From NCBI RefSeq assembly GCF_003852405.1, contig NZ_QAJM01000023.1:62001-126000 (forward strand): DNA of 64,000 bases. Reading direction: 5' to 3'. Of this stretch, positions 53,710 to 61,683 are shown piece after piece. Each line of letters opens with the position of its first letter. Position 1 is the first letter of the stretch. The position numbers and the translations under genes were made by a program. The DNA is from Pseudomonas sp. KBW05 (GTDB lineage: Bacteria; Pseudomonadota; Gammaproteobacteria; Pseudomonadales; Pseudomonadaceae). The notes below the pieces were generated by a model, which saw only the letters and a list, made by a program, of their open reading frames with translations, had not been told where the DNA came from and searched no databases.

Positions 53710-54312
53710 ATGAAGACACTGAAAAAGCTGCCGTCCTGGCTCACCGTCGAGGCGGATAGCGCGACGATCACGTTGACGCGTCCCAGCGATGTTAACGGCG
53801 TAAAGGTCGACCAACTGACCCTGCGCGCTCCGACCTTGCGCGAGGTCCGTGCCTCCGACGCAATCGGTGGCGACGACGAGGTAATGCGCGAAGTGACGTT
53901 GTTCGCATCCCTGGCGGATGCCGGCATTGTTGACCTCGACGGACTCAAGCTGACGGACTATTCACGCTTGCAGTCCGCCTACTCGCGGTTGTTGCAAGAC
54001 GCCGGCATGCCCGAAAACAAGGGCGACACGCCGACCTGGTTGGTCGTTGGCTCCGATGGCGCAGTGGTCACGCTGTCCAAGGCGTATGACATCAACGACA
54101 TCAAACTCGACCGCCTGACATTCCGGGCGCCCACGGTACGCGACGTGCGCACCGCAACTTCAGCCTCCAATGGCGACGACGAACAGCGCGAAACCATCCT
54201 GCTTGCCAGCCTCTCTGAATCCAACACCAAGGATCTGGAGGGGCTCAAGCTGACGGACTACCAGCGGCTGCAAGCCGCCTACTTTCGCCTGGTGCAGGAT
54301 GACGGGGTTTAG
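53710..54312 (+). CDS. Tail assembly protein gpE, tandem-duplicated
   Basis: 200 residues formed of two copies of the P2 gpE-like unit (usual length about 90-100). Residues 8-99 and 108-199 align at an exact 100-residue period: W10/W110, RAPTLREVR/RAPTVRDVR, DGLKLTDY/EGLKLTDY, RLLQDAG/RLVQDDG. About half the positions are identical by eye. gpE is a tail assembly chaperone in P2, made with an E' frameshift extension. The duplicate is in one reading frame with no internal stop. Confidence 0.85.
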   Translation: MKTLKKLPSWLTVEADSATITLTRPSDVNGVKVDQLTLRAPTLREVRASDAIGGDDEVMREVTLFASLADAGIVDLDGLKLTDYSRLQSAYSRLLQDAGMPENKGDTPTWLVVGSDGAVVTLSKAYDINDIKLDRLTFRAPTVRDVRTATSASNGDDEQRETILLASLSESNTKDLEGLKLTDYQRLQAAYFRLVQDDGV

Positions 54313-54424
54313 CGCCTCCCTGCAGCGACAGGTCGCGAAGCGTTTGGCGACGCAGTATTCCTTCGCCGCCAACGAAATCGAGACCATGCCCTTTTCCACG
54401 ATGATCTGGTGGCTCACGGACTGA
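54299..54424 (+). CDS. GpE'-like small tail protein (separate frame)
   Basis: 41 residues from ATG 54299: MTGFSASLQRQVAKRLATQY, then ANEIETMPFSTMIWWLTD, the P2 E' pattern with a MPFSTMIWWL end. It overlaps the end of gpE by 14 bp in the +1 frame relative to gpE, so a simple -1 slip does not reach it; a -2 slip or independent start is needed. Tail assembly function by family. Confidence 0.7.
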   Translation: MTGFSASLQRQVAKRLATQYSFAANEIETMPFSTMIWWLTD

Positions 54425-54452
54425 GCCCCACATCCCTGCCTGGAGTGTTCTC

Positions 54453-56978
54453 ATGGCAAACAACCTGGCGCTCGGCCTGGTCATCGGCGGCGTCGTCAGC
54501 TCCACGGTCGGCGCCGCCTTCAAGGACGTTGAAGGCCGCATCAAGAAACTCGGCGAAACCGGCACCAAGGCCCGCGTGCTGCAAAGCACCATCGGCGACA
54601 CCATCCGCCTGCGTGATGAATGGAAAAAAGCCCACGACACCGGTTCAGCCTCGGCCGGTGACCTGCTGCGAAAGCTGGAGGGCAACCTCAAAACCCTGAA
54701 AGAGCAGGGCATTGAAGTCGGCAAACTGCGCAAGGAATACCTGGCCCTCGGCCAGGTAGCGCGGGGCGCCGAACTCAAGGCGCTGGGCCACACGCAGATC
54801 CAGCAGGGCAAGGAGGGGATGAAGAATTCCCTCGGCAAAGCGGCGGCGCTCACGGCGTCGTTGGCGATCCCGACCAAGGTCTCCGGCGATTACCAGGCGC
54901 AGATCCGCCAGATGTCGTTGTGGGCACACACCGCCGGCACAGGCGATGAAGCCGAGCTGGCAGCAAGCATCAGCAAGGTCGCGGCGGAAAAGGGCATCAG
55001 CCAGCAACTGTTGGCGAAGTCGGTCGGCGCCTTGATCGAAAAGGGCGTTGAGTGGGACGTGGCCGCCGGTTACGCCGGGCAGATCGCCGACTTGATCGAC
55101 GGCCAGGGCATGGAGCCCGAAACCATCGCCACGCTGATCAACGCCTTCAAGGAGGCCGGCGTAAAGCAGGCTGACATGGCTGCATCGCTGGGGCAGGTGG
55201 CCGCCGCTGGTGACATCGGCGCGTTCGGCCCCAAGGAGATGGCCAAGTACTTGCCGGCCATGCTCGGCAATATCAAACGCCTGGGCATGGAAGGCCCAGA
55301 GGCGGTGCGCTTCCTCGGTGCAAGTTTGCAATCGCAGTTCTCGCAAACCCAGGACGCGGCGGCTGCGGCCACCAACATGAACAACCTGCTCAACGCGGTG
55401 ATCAGCAGCACCAGCCAGGAGCGCTTCGCCAAGGAAGGTTATGACCTGGCCGGCTCGATCCTCGCCGCGACCAAAAGCGGCAAGGCGGCGAACCCGGTCG
55501 ATGCGTTCATCATGCTCAGCGAGCAGTTGATCAAGAAACAGGACCCGGCCAAGGCCAAGAAGATCGAGGCGCTGAAGGCCAAGATCAAAGGCTCGGTGGA
55601 TGGCAGTGCGGAGGAAGCGCAGGCCATGGTCGCGCTGACCGAGGCGGCGGGGTTGGCGACGATTGTCAGCGATCAGAGTGCCAGTGCGGGTTTGCTCGCG
55701 CAGATCAAATATGGCGACAAGATCAAGGCTGATATGTCGGTGATCAAGGGCACGGATGGCAAGGCCAAGATCGAGGCGGATGCGGCGAAGGCGCGGGAGA
55801 CGTCCAACAGGAAGTGGGCGACGGCGACTGCCGGCATTGAATCGTCGATGACGCGCATTGGTGATGCGGTGAGGCCTTTGACTGACCTGGCTGCGGATGG
55901 GTTGGCGAAGGTTGCGTATGGGCTTGGGGAGTTGGCCGGCAAGTTTCCAACGGTAATCAGCGGGGCGACGGTGCTGGCTGCTGGTGTGATCGGCCTGGGT
56001 GCGGCGATCAACGCGATCAAGATCGGCAAGGGCTTGGTGAATGTGGCCCGCGGTTCGCTGATGGGCAACCCGAATGTGATCCAGCGGGTGTTCGTCACCA
56101 ACCCTTCCGGCGGTGCTGGTGGGGTCGATGTCGGGGACGGTAAGCGGCGGCGGGGCAAGGGCAAGCGTGGTCGCGGTGGCCGTGGGGCTGTTGGTAGCGC
56201 TGCTGCGGCGGCTGCGCCGATTGGTGCGACGGCCAGCCGATTTGCACCCAAGGCGATGATGGGCAAGGGGCTTGGGTTCGCCAAGGTCGGTGCGCCCATG
56301 GCGCTGATCGAGGCCGGGTTGATTGCCGCTGACACTTATCAGAACGCCGAGACCCGCGACGAAAAGGCCGAGGGTTATGGCAATGCCGCTGGCACGCTGG
56401 CCGGGACATTGGCCGGTGCAGCAGCTGGGGCAGCGATTGGTTCTGTTGTCCCGGTGATCGGCACCGTGGTCGGTGGATTGATCGGCGGCTTCCTTGGCAG
56501 CTGGGGCGGCGGTGAGCTGGGCGGTGCAGTCGGCAAGGCTGCATTCGGCGGGCCAGACGCACCTGCCGAGCGATTGGTGCTGCCGGTTCAGCCTTCGCCG
56601 TTGCTGCTGCCACCACCTGGTGCATTGCCCATGCCGCGCTTGGCGCAGATGGCGCCGCCGTTAGCGGCAGGTCCACTGATGCTCAGGGCTCCCGCAGCAC
56701 CTGGGCCAGCTTTGGGCGACGTGTCGCGTTCGTTGGGTGTTGCCCCGGCAGCGGCGGTTGCTCCTGCCTTGCTCAGTGCCGGGGTTACCGCGAAGTCGGA
56801 ACCCCCTCGGATTGATCAGCAGTGGCAATTCTCCCCGACCGTGGGTGTCACGGTGCAGGGAGACGTCAAGGATCCACGGCAACTGGCGCAGGAGATGATG
56901 CCGCACATGCGTCAGCTGTTTGAGGAATTCAGCCGGGAGCAGGCGCGACGCAGCCTGTTCGACGCGCCACATGTTTAA
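54453..56978 (+). CDS. Tail tape measure protein (gene T)
   Basis: 841 residues. N-terminal coiled coil (KDVEGRIKKLGETGTKARVLQ), the TP901-type core (QIRQMSLWAHTAGTGDEAELAASISKVAAEKGIS), hydrophobic segments around 500-530 and 640-690, and a Pro/Ala-rich C-terminus. It sets tail length and is usually ejected first. An AAGG-like site is weak; ATG 54453 begins the conserved MANNLALG. Confidence 0.9.
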   Translation: MANNLALGLVIGGVVSSTVGAAFKDVEGRIKKLGETGTKARVLQSTIGDTIRLRDEWKKAHDTGSASAGDLLRKLEGNLKTLKEQGIEVGKLRKEYLALGQVARGAELKALGHTQIQQGKEGMKNSLGKAAALTASLAIPTKVSGDYQAQIRQMSLWAHTAGTGDEAELAASISKVAAEKGISQQLLAKSVGALIEKGVEWDVAAGYAGQIADLIDGQGMEPETIATLINAFKEAGVKQADMAASLGQVAAAGDIGAFGPKEMAKYLPAMLGNIKRLGMEGPEAVRFLGASLQSQFSQTQDAAAAATNMNNLLNAVISSTSQERFAKEGYDLAGSILAATKSGKAANPVDAFIMLSEQLIKKQDPAKAKKIEALKAKIKGSVDGSAEEAQAMVALTEAAGLATIVSDQSASAGLLAQIKYGDKIKADMSVIKGTDGKAKIEADAAKARETSNRKWATATAGIESSMTRIGDAVRPLTDLAADGLAKVAYGLGELAGKFPTVISGATVLAAGVIGLGAAINAIKIGKGLVNVARGSLMGNPNVIQRVFVTNPSGGAGGVDVGDGKRRRGKGKRGRGGRGAVGSAAAAAAPIGATASRFAPKAMMGKGLGFAKVGAPMALIEAGLIAADTYQNAETRDEKAEGYGNAAGTLAGTLAGAAAGAAIGSVVPVIGTVVGGLIGGFLGSWGGGELGGAVGKAAFGGPDAPAERLVLPVQPSPLLLPPPGALPMPRLAQMAPPLAAGPLMLRAPAAPGPALGDVSRSLGVAPAAAVAPALLSAGVTAKSEPPRIDQQWQFSPTVGVTVQGDVKDPRQLAQEMMPHMRQLFEEFSREQARRSLFDAPHV

Positions 56979-56987
56979 GGGGGAGCG

Positions 56988-57833
56988 ATGACTTATATGG
57001 AGCAGTTGCAGGCCGGCTTTAAATCCCTGGTCAAGGCCGGGGAGGCTGGCCGGCACAGCATTGACGACATGATCGGCCCGGTGAACGGCGCGATCAGCGA
57101 GATCACCGGGGCGGCTGAGGAGATCGCCAGTCTTCCCGGTGTACCGCCCGAGGTTGGTGCAAAGCTGCAGCGCGTCATGCGCGGGATCGGCGCGGCTCAA
57201 TCAAAAGTCGGGACGGTGCTGGCAACCTACAACAAAGCCACCCGAACGATGACGGGCATTGATGAGCGTATGGGAACGCTCAAGGAGCAAGCCTACCGGG
57301 CCGGAACGGCAATCAACCAGGTTGCCGGGAAGGTCGATCCCCGGTTGGCGAATATCCTGCCCACCAGCGCTCTGGCGCCCAATGCCACACCGATGGCGGA
57401 AGCGGTCAAACCGTTCCCGCATCTGCTGATTTTGCAGCCGCTGAAAACCAACGCGCAGCCGTTCTACTTCAACCTGGACACGGCAGCGTTCGACGAACTT
57501 CGCCGGCAAACAGAATTCCGCTGGGCCTCGCAAGAGCGACTCAGTCGGCGGCCGGCGCAGCAGGCTGTGGGGATGGGCGAAGAAAAGCTCAGCCTCAAGG
57601 GCGCGATCTTTCCTGCGTTCAAGGGTGGGCTCAAACAGTTGGATACCTTGCGTTCCATTGGCGCTCAGTTGCTGCCGCTGAACTTGACCACTGGCTACGG
57701 CTTTGTCCTGGGCACCTGGTGCTTGCGCAGCCTGGAGGAAGAGCAGGGCGCGTTGCTGGCAGGCGGGATACCGCGCAAGCAAACCTTTAGTTTGGAGTTC
57801 ACGCGCTATGGCGATGATATGCAGAACGTCTGA
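56988..57833 (+). CDS. Tail protein U with N-terminal extension
   Basis: 281 residues. The C-terminal half (about 150-275: PFPHLLILQPLKTNAQPFYFNLDTAAFDEL, GWASQERLSRRP, VLGTWCLRSLEEEQGALLAGG) is P2 gpU; the first 145 residues are a helical extension (AGEAGRHSIDDMIGPVNGAISEITGAAEEIASLPGVPPEVGAKLQ) absent in P2 gpU. GGGGGAGCG precedes ATG 56988. Overlaps X. Confidence 0.84.
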   Translation: MTYMEQLQAGFKSLVKAGEAGRHSIDDMIGPVNGAISEITGAAEEIASLPGVPPEVGAKLQRVMRGIGAAQSKVGTVLATYNKATRTMTGIDERMGTLKEQAYRAGTAINQVAGKVDPRLANILPTSALAPNATPMAEAVKPFPHLLILQPLKTNAQPFYFNLDTAAFDELRRQTEFRWASQERLSRRPAQQAVGMGEEKLSLKGAIFPAFKGGLKQLDTLRSIGAQLLPLNLTTGYGFVLGTWCLRSLEEEQGALLAGGIPRKQTFSLEFTRYGDDMQNV

Positions 57834-58014
57834 CGGCGACCTGCTCGACACGCTGTGTTACCAGCATTACGGGCACCTCAATGGCACGGTTGAAGCGGTG
57901 CTTTCGGCCAACCGACTGTTGGCGGATGAGCCGCAGCCTATGCGAACTGGGTTGCTGATCACCTTTCCGGATATTGAGCAGTCGACGGTTGAGCAGGTGC
58001 AGTTGTGGGATTGA
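57808..58014 (+). CDS. Tail protein X
   Basis: 68 residues, MAMICRTSDGDLLDTLCYQHYGHLNGTVEAVLSANRLLADEPQPMRTGLLITFPDI (a gpX/LysM-like fold; split here by family). ATG 57808 overlaps the end of U by 26 bp. Needed for tail assembly in P2. Confidence 0.88.
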   Translation: MAMICRTSDGDLLDTLCYQHYGHLNGTVEAVLSANRLLADEPQPMRTGLLITFPDIEQSTVEQVQLWD

Positions 58015-58082
58015 TGGTTCTTTGCCCATGAAAGTTTCGCGCTGATAGACTCCTTCGCTTATTTGCATACATGGAGTCCTCT

Positions 58083-58400
58083 ATGGAAAGAGTCAGCGAA
58101 ATTCGGCTGGTCAAACGGAGTTTTTGGGGCGAGCTTAGCTATCGGTCAAACTGGTTTATCTTCGGTCTGATCGCTTGCATTCTTTTGGCACTCATTCCAA
58201 TTGTCGGTTGGTTCATGGCTGCCGGCGTATTCGTGGCGATGGTGTGGAAAACCTTTGGCCTCAGGGAAAAGCAAAAGGTCGGGGATTGTCCTGTGTGTAC
58301 CCAGACGCTGTTGATTGAGCCCAAGGTTGAAGGGATCGATTGCCCTGTGTGCCAAAGCTACGTCGAGATTAGTGACGACAAGCTGATCGTCGAGAGCTGA
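58083..58400 (+). CDS. Small membrane protein with C-terminal zinc ribbon (possible moron)
   Basis: 105 residues: two TM segments (WFIFGLIACILLALIPIV; GWFMAAGVFVAMVWKTF), then a zinc ribbon of two CPVC pairs (GDCPVC and IDCPVC). It sits between X and D, which are adjacent in P2, and is followed by its own terminator-like hairpin. Function unknown. ATG 58083 follows GGAG by 6 bp; an in-frame ATG 58071 is less likely. Lysogenic-conversion genes often look like this. Confidence 0.72.
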   Translation: MERVSEIRLVKRSFWGELSYRSNWFIFGLIACILLALIPIVGWFMAAGVFVAMVWKTFGLREKQKVGDCPVCTQTLLIEPKVEGIDCPVCQSYVEISDDKLIVES

Positions 58401-58425
58401 CATCGCGTTTCGCTATACCAAGTTA

Positions 58426-58452
58426 AGCCCTGCCATCGTGCGGGGCTTTGTT
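58426..58452 (+). terminator. Terminator-like hairpin before gene D
   Basis: AAGCCCTGC (58426-58434), loop CATCGT, GCGGGGCTT (58441-58449), then TGTTATTTTT; one mismatch in the stem. Followed by GGAGG and the D start. Confidence 0.7.
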
Positions 58453-58470
58453 ATTTTTGGAGGTTTACTT

Positions 58471-59514
58471 TTGAAGCCAATCTTTCGGATCGTCGCTGAC
58501 GGCACTGACATAACAGCGCTGATCAACGACCGCCTGCTGTTGCTGCGCACCCTCGACAAGCCCGGCATGGAGTCGGACGAATTCGAGCTGCGTATCGATG
58601 ATCGTGACGGCGCCGTCTTGCTTCCCAGAAAGGGCGCCGGGATCGAGGTCTACCTCGGCTACGACAGCAAGGTACTGGCACGCGTCGGCCGTTACACCGT
58701 CGACGACATCGAGGTCTCCGGCCCGCCCGACACCCTGGTCATTCGCGGCAAGGCCAGCGACATGCGCGGCAGCGGCAAGACCACCCGCAGCGGCAGCTGG
58801 GAAAACGTACCGCTGTCCAAGATCGTCAGCGACATCGCTGCACGCAACGGTTGGAAGCCTGAATGCTCGGTCGGCACAGTCGTGCCTCGGGCTGACCAGT
58901 TGAACGAGTCGGACTACAACTTCATCACCCGGCTCGCCAAAGGCTACGACTGCACAGCCAAAGTCGCCGACGGTAAGCTGCTGGTGCTGCCTCGCCAAAG
59001 CGGCCAGACCGCCAGCGGCAAGAGTCTGCCGGCGATCACCCTCCGGCGCAGTGACGTCAGTCGCTGGCAATTCCGCTTCCCCGACCGTACCACCCAAAAG
59101 GCCGTCAAGGCCAAGTACCAGGACAAGAAAACCGGCGATCTGGTCAACCTGACCCTGGACAACGACGACGCGCCTGCCGGTTTGCCGCCGGTTCACACCG
59201 ACCGCCACATCCACCCGAACAAATCTGCCGCTGAGCAAGCCGTGAAAGCCCGGCTCGCCGCGTTCAACCGCTCGACCTCTGAGGTGCGGCTGGAGATGGT
59301 GGGGCGCACGGATTTGTTTGCTGAACGCCAGATCAATACTCAGGGCTTCAAGGAGGGAGTGGATGGGGAGTTTCTGGTTGACTCCGTGGAGCAAGTTTTT
59401 ACCCGGTCCGGCTGGAGTACCACGGTTGAGTGCAACGCAGGGAAGAAGGGCAAGGCCAAGGCGGCCGGCAAGAAAAAGAAGAAGTCCAAGGAGGTCAAAG
59501 TCCTGGAGCTGTAG
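58471..59514 (+). CDS. Late control/tail protein D
   Basis: 347 residues. RIVADGTDITALINDRLLLLRTLDKPG start, ESDYNFITRLAKGYDC and the C-terminal basic tail (KKGKAKAAGKKKKKSKEVKV). P2 gpD family baseplate hub. The start is TTG 58471, 7 bp after GGAGG; a longer frame enters the hairpin. Confidence 0.88.
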   Translation: MKPIFRIVADGTDITALINDRLLLLRTLDKPGMESDEFELRIDDRDGAVLLPRKGAGIEVYLGYDSKVLARVGRYTVDDIEVSGPPDTLVIRGKASDMRGSGKTTRSGSWENVPLSKIVSDIAARNGWKPECSVGTVVPRADQLNESDYNFITRLAKGYDCTAKVADGKLLVLPRQSGQTASGKSLPAITLRRSDVSRWQFRFPDRTTQKAVKAKYQDKKTGDLVNLTLDNDDAPAGLPPVHTDRHIHPNKSAAEQAVKARLAAFNRSTSEVRLEMVGRTDLFAERQINTQGFKEGVDGEFLVDSVEQVFTRSGWSTTVECNAGKKGKAKAAGKKKKKSKEVKVLEL

Positions 59515-59539
59515 CTCTCCGTACCTGCTTCACCACCCG

Positions 59540-59561
59540 CCGCCATCGAGCGGTATTTTTT
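59540..59561 (+). terminator. Terminator-like hairpin before endolysin
   Basis: CCGC (59540-59543), loop CATCGA, GCGG (59550-59553), TATTTTTTT. A short stem, but it sits in the same place (before a module start) as the other late hairpins. Confidence 0.55.
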
Positions 59562-59577
59562 TGTCTGGGAAAAAGCG

Positions 59578-60141
59578 ATGTCCATTACCGAGCAACAACT
59601 CCAACGCATCATGCCCAACGCCCGCCGCCAAGCGGGCGTTTTTGTATCCGCGCTCAACGCGGCCATGACCAACCGCAAGATCGATTCGCCAAAGCGGCAG
59701 GCCGCGTTCCTCGCCCAGATCGGCCACGAGTCAGGCCAGCTGCAATACGTGCGTGAGCTGGGCAGCGATCAGTACCTCAGCAAGTACGACACCGGCCCGC
59801 TGGCCGCCAAGCTGGGGAACACGCCGGCAGCCGACGGTGACGGCCAACGCTATCGCGGTCGCGGGCTGATCCAGATCACCGGCCACGATAACTACCTGCG
59901 CTGCAGTCTGGCGCTGTTCGGCGATGAGCGATTACTGCGCACTCCGGAACTGCTCGAACTGCCGCAATGGGCTGCTGAGTCGGCCGCGTGGTTCTGGTCG
60001 ATAAACGGATTGAACGCGCTGGCAGATCAAGAGCAATTCAACACCATCACCCGGCGAATCAACGGCGGCCTCAACGGCCTGGAGGATCGACTGCAACTGT
60101 GGGCCAGGGCGAGGGCGGTGTTATGCGTCTCTTCGACCTGA
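59578..60141 (+). CDS. Endolysin, glycoside hydrolase family 19
   Basis: 187 residues. Catalytic Glu in IGHESGQLQYV, then GRGLIQITGHDNY and PQWAAESAAWFW, GH19 signatures. It cleaves peptidoglycan. There is no secretion signal, so it relies on the holin at 38224. Overlaps Rz by 19 bp. Confidence 0.9.
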   Translation: MSITEQQLQRIMPNARRQAGVFVSALNAAMTNRKIDSPKRQAAFLAQIGHESGQLQYVRELGSDQYLSKYDTGPLAAKLGNTPAADGDGQRYRGRGLIQITGHDNYLRCSLALFGDERLLRTPELLELPQWAAESAAWFWSINGLNALADQEQFNTITRRINGGLNGLEDRLQLWARARAVLCVSST

Positions 60142-60665
60142 TCCCCACGCAATACCGGATTGCGGCGGTCGGTCTGCTGCTGGTGATGTTGGCCGCCGGA
60201 TCTGGAGCCCTGGCCTGGACCGCTCAAGACTGGCGCTACGGCAAGCAGCTGGAGCACCAGGCCCGGCTCCATGCCGACACCCTCGGCGAGTTATCCCAGG
60301 CCGCTGCGGCCCTGCAGCGCAAAGAGCAGGACAAGCGCTTCGCCCTGGAGCAGCGCCTGCACAACAACGATGAAACCCACCACAAGGAATTGACCGATGA
60401 GCAAACGAAGCAGGCTCGTCTGCGTGATCGCTTGGCTACTGCTGATCTGCGGCTGTCAGTCGTTCTCTCCGCCACCGAAGCCACCAGCAGCTGTGCAGTG
60501 CCAACCACCACCGCCACCGGCCGCGTGGTTCATGGCCCCACGAGAGCCCAACTTGACCCAGCGCATGCTCAACGAATTATCGGCATCACCGATGTCGGCG
60601 ACCAAGGATTGATCGCCCTGCGGGCCTGTCAGGCCTACGCAATAGAAGTCTCTACACCGAAGTAA
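60123..60665 (+). CDS. Spanin inner-membrane subunit Rz
   Basis: 180 residues: an N-terminal TM anchor (AAVGLLLVMLAAGSGALAWT) then a long helical coil (LEHQARLHADTLGELSQAAAALQRKEQDKRFALEQRLHNN...). Spans the periplasm and fuses the membranes with Rz1. ATG 60123 overlaps the endolysin end. The Rz1 gene is nested inside. Confidence 0.86.
   Translation: MRLFDLIPTQYRIAAVGLLLVMLAAGSGALAWTAQDWRYGKQLEHQARLHADTLGELSQAAAALQRKEQDKRFALEQRLHNNDETHHKELTDEQTKQARLRDRLATADLRLSVVLSATEATSSCAVPTTTATGRVVHGPTRAQLDPAHAQRIIGITDVGDQGLIALRACQAYAIEVSTPK
60397..60612 (+). CDS. Spanin outer-membrane lipoprotein Rz1 (nested in Rz)
   Basis: 71 residues fully within Rz in another frame: signal peptide MSKRSRLVCVIAWLLLICGC with lipobox and lipid-modified Cys near 20, then a Pro-rich short mature part (SFSPPPKPPAAVQCQPPPPP), the Rz1 pattern. 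Works with Rz in the final lysis step. Confidence 0.88.
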   Translation: MSKRSRLVCVIAWLLLICGCQSFSPPPKPPAAVQCQPPPPPAAWFMAPREPNLTQRMLNELSASPMSATKD

Positions 60666-60672
60666 AAGGAGC

Positions 60673-60706
60673 GGCCGGGCCGGATGCGTCAACATCCAGC
60701 CCGGCC
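60673..60706 (+). terminator. GC-rich hairpin after Rz
   Basis: GGCCGGGCCGGATG (60673-60686), loop, CATCCAGCCCGGCC (60693-60706); one mismatch, 6-nt loop. No T-run, so the terminator role is tentative. The following stretch to 60814 holds no convincing gene. Confidence 0.6.
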
Positions 60707-60814
60707 ACCTTCCCCGCAGAATGCCCCTGCAAGTCCAGCCAAGGCTCCTGCTTCGTGCACAAAGCGGAGCGAGCCTAGCACTGTTTATCCATACAGCAAA
60801 GGTCTTGCTTTTAT

Positions 60815-61609
60815 ATGTCCACACCCATCATCCCTTGGATGGGCGGCAAACGCCGCCTGGCCGACCGCCTTATCCCACTTTTCCCACCCCACGAATGCTA
60901 CGTCGAAGTGTTTGCCGGCGGAGCTGCGCTGTACTTCATGCGTCCCCAGGCCGCGCCGGTTGAAGTCCTCAACGACATCAACGGCGACCTGGTGACGCTG
61001 TACCGCGTCGTGCAGAACCACCTGGAAGAATTCGTGCGCCAGTTCAAATGGGCGCTCAGTTCTCGGCAGGTGTTCGAGTGGCAGAAGATGACACGTCCTG
61101 AAACCCTGACCGACATCCAGCGCGCCGCCCGGTTCTTTTATCTGCAGCACCATGCCTTTGCTGGCAAGGTTACAGGGCAGACTTTCGGCACCGCAACAAC
61201 TGGACCGGCAATCAATCTGCTGCGGATCGAGGAAAACCTGTCTGCAGCGTGGCAGCGGTTGTCCGGCACCTACGTTGAAAACCTACCCTGGCTTGCTTGT
61301 GCTGAGCGCTACGACCGTGCCCACACCTTCCACTACATGGATCCACCTTACTGGCAGACCGCCGGGTATGGCGTGGATTTTCACTTTGAGAATTACGAGC
61401 GCATGGCGGACTTTATGCGTCGCTGCAAAGGCAAGGTCATGGTCAGCATCAATGATCACCCGGACATTCGGCAGGTCTTTGACGGCTTCCATTTTGAAAC
61501 CGTCGATATTCGCTACAGCACTACAAACCAGCGCCAGGGAAGGGCCGATGTCAGTGGAGAGTTGGTAATCATGAACTGGGAGCCAGCCGCATTAGGGGGG
61601 CTGTTTTGA
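60815..61609 (+). CDS. Dam-family DNA adenine methylase
   Basis: 264 residues. Motif FxGG in EVFAGGAALYF, catalytic DPPY (YMDPPYW), and N-terminal PIIPWMGGKRRLADRLI, the Dam/D12 class pattern. No restriction gene is nearby, so it is an orphan methylase, perhaps shielding phage DNA. ATG 60815 begins MSTPIIPWMGG. The stop overlaps the following frame by 4 bp. Confidence 0.9.
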   Translation: MSTPIIPWMGGKRRLADRLIPLFPPHECYVEVFAGGAALYFMRPQAAPVEVLNDINGDLVTLYRVVQNHLEEFVRQFKWALSSRQVFEWQKMTRPETLTDIQRAARFFYLQHHAFAGKVTGQTFGTATTGPAINLLRIEENLSAAWQRLSGTYVENLPWLACAERYDRAHTFHYMDPPYWQTAGYGVDFHFENYERMADFMRRCKGKVMVSINDHPDIRQVFDGFHFETVDIRYSTTNQRQGRADVSGELVIMNWEPAALGGLF

Positions 61610-61683
61610 TGGTCGCCATGTTCGATCTGATTGGCTTGCTATGTGTTTATGGTAGAGCGTTACTGTGGTCACGCAAACGAAGG

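Noticed and set aside
60721-60963. 80-codon frame between Rz and the methylase
   Set aside because: Most of it overlaps the methylase start in another frame; no ribosome site or similarity.
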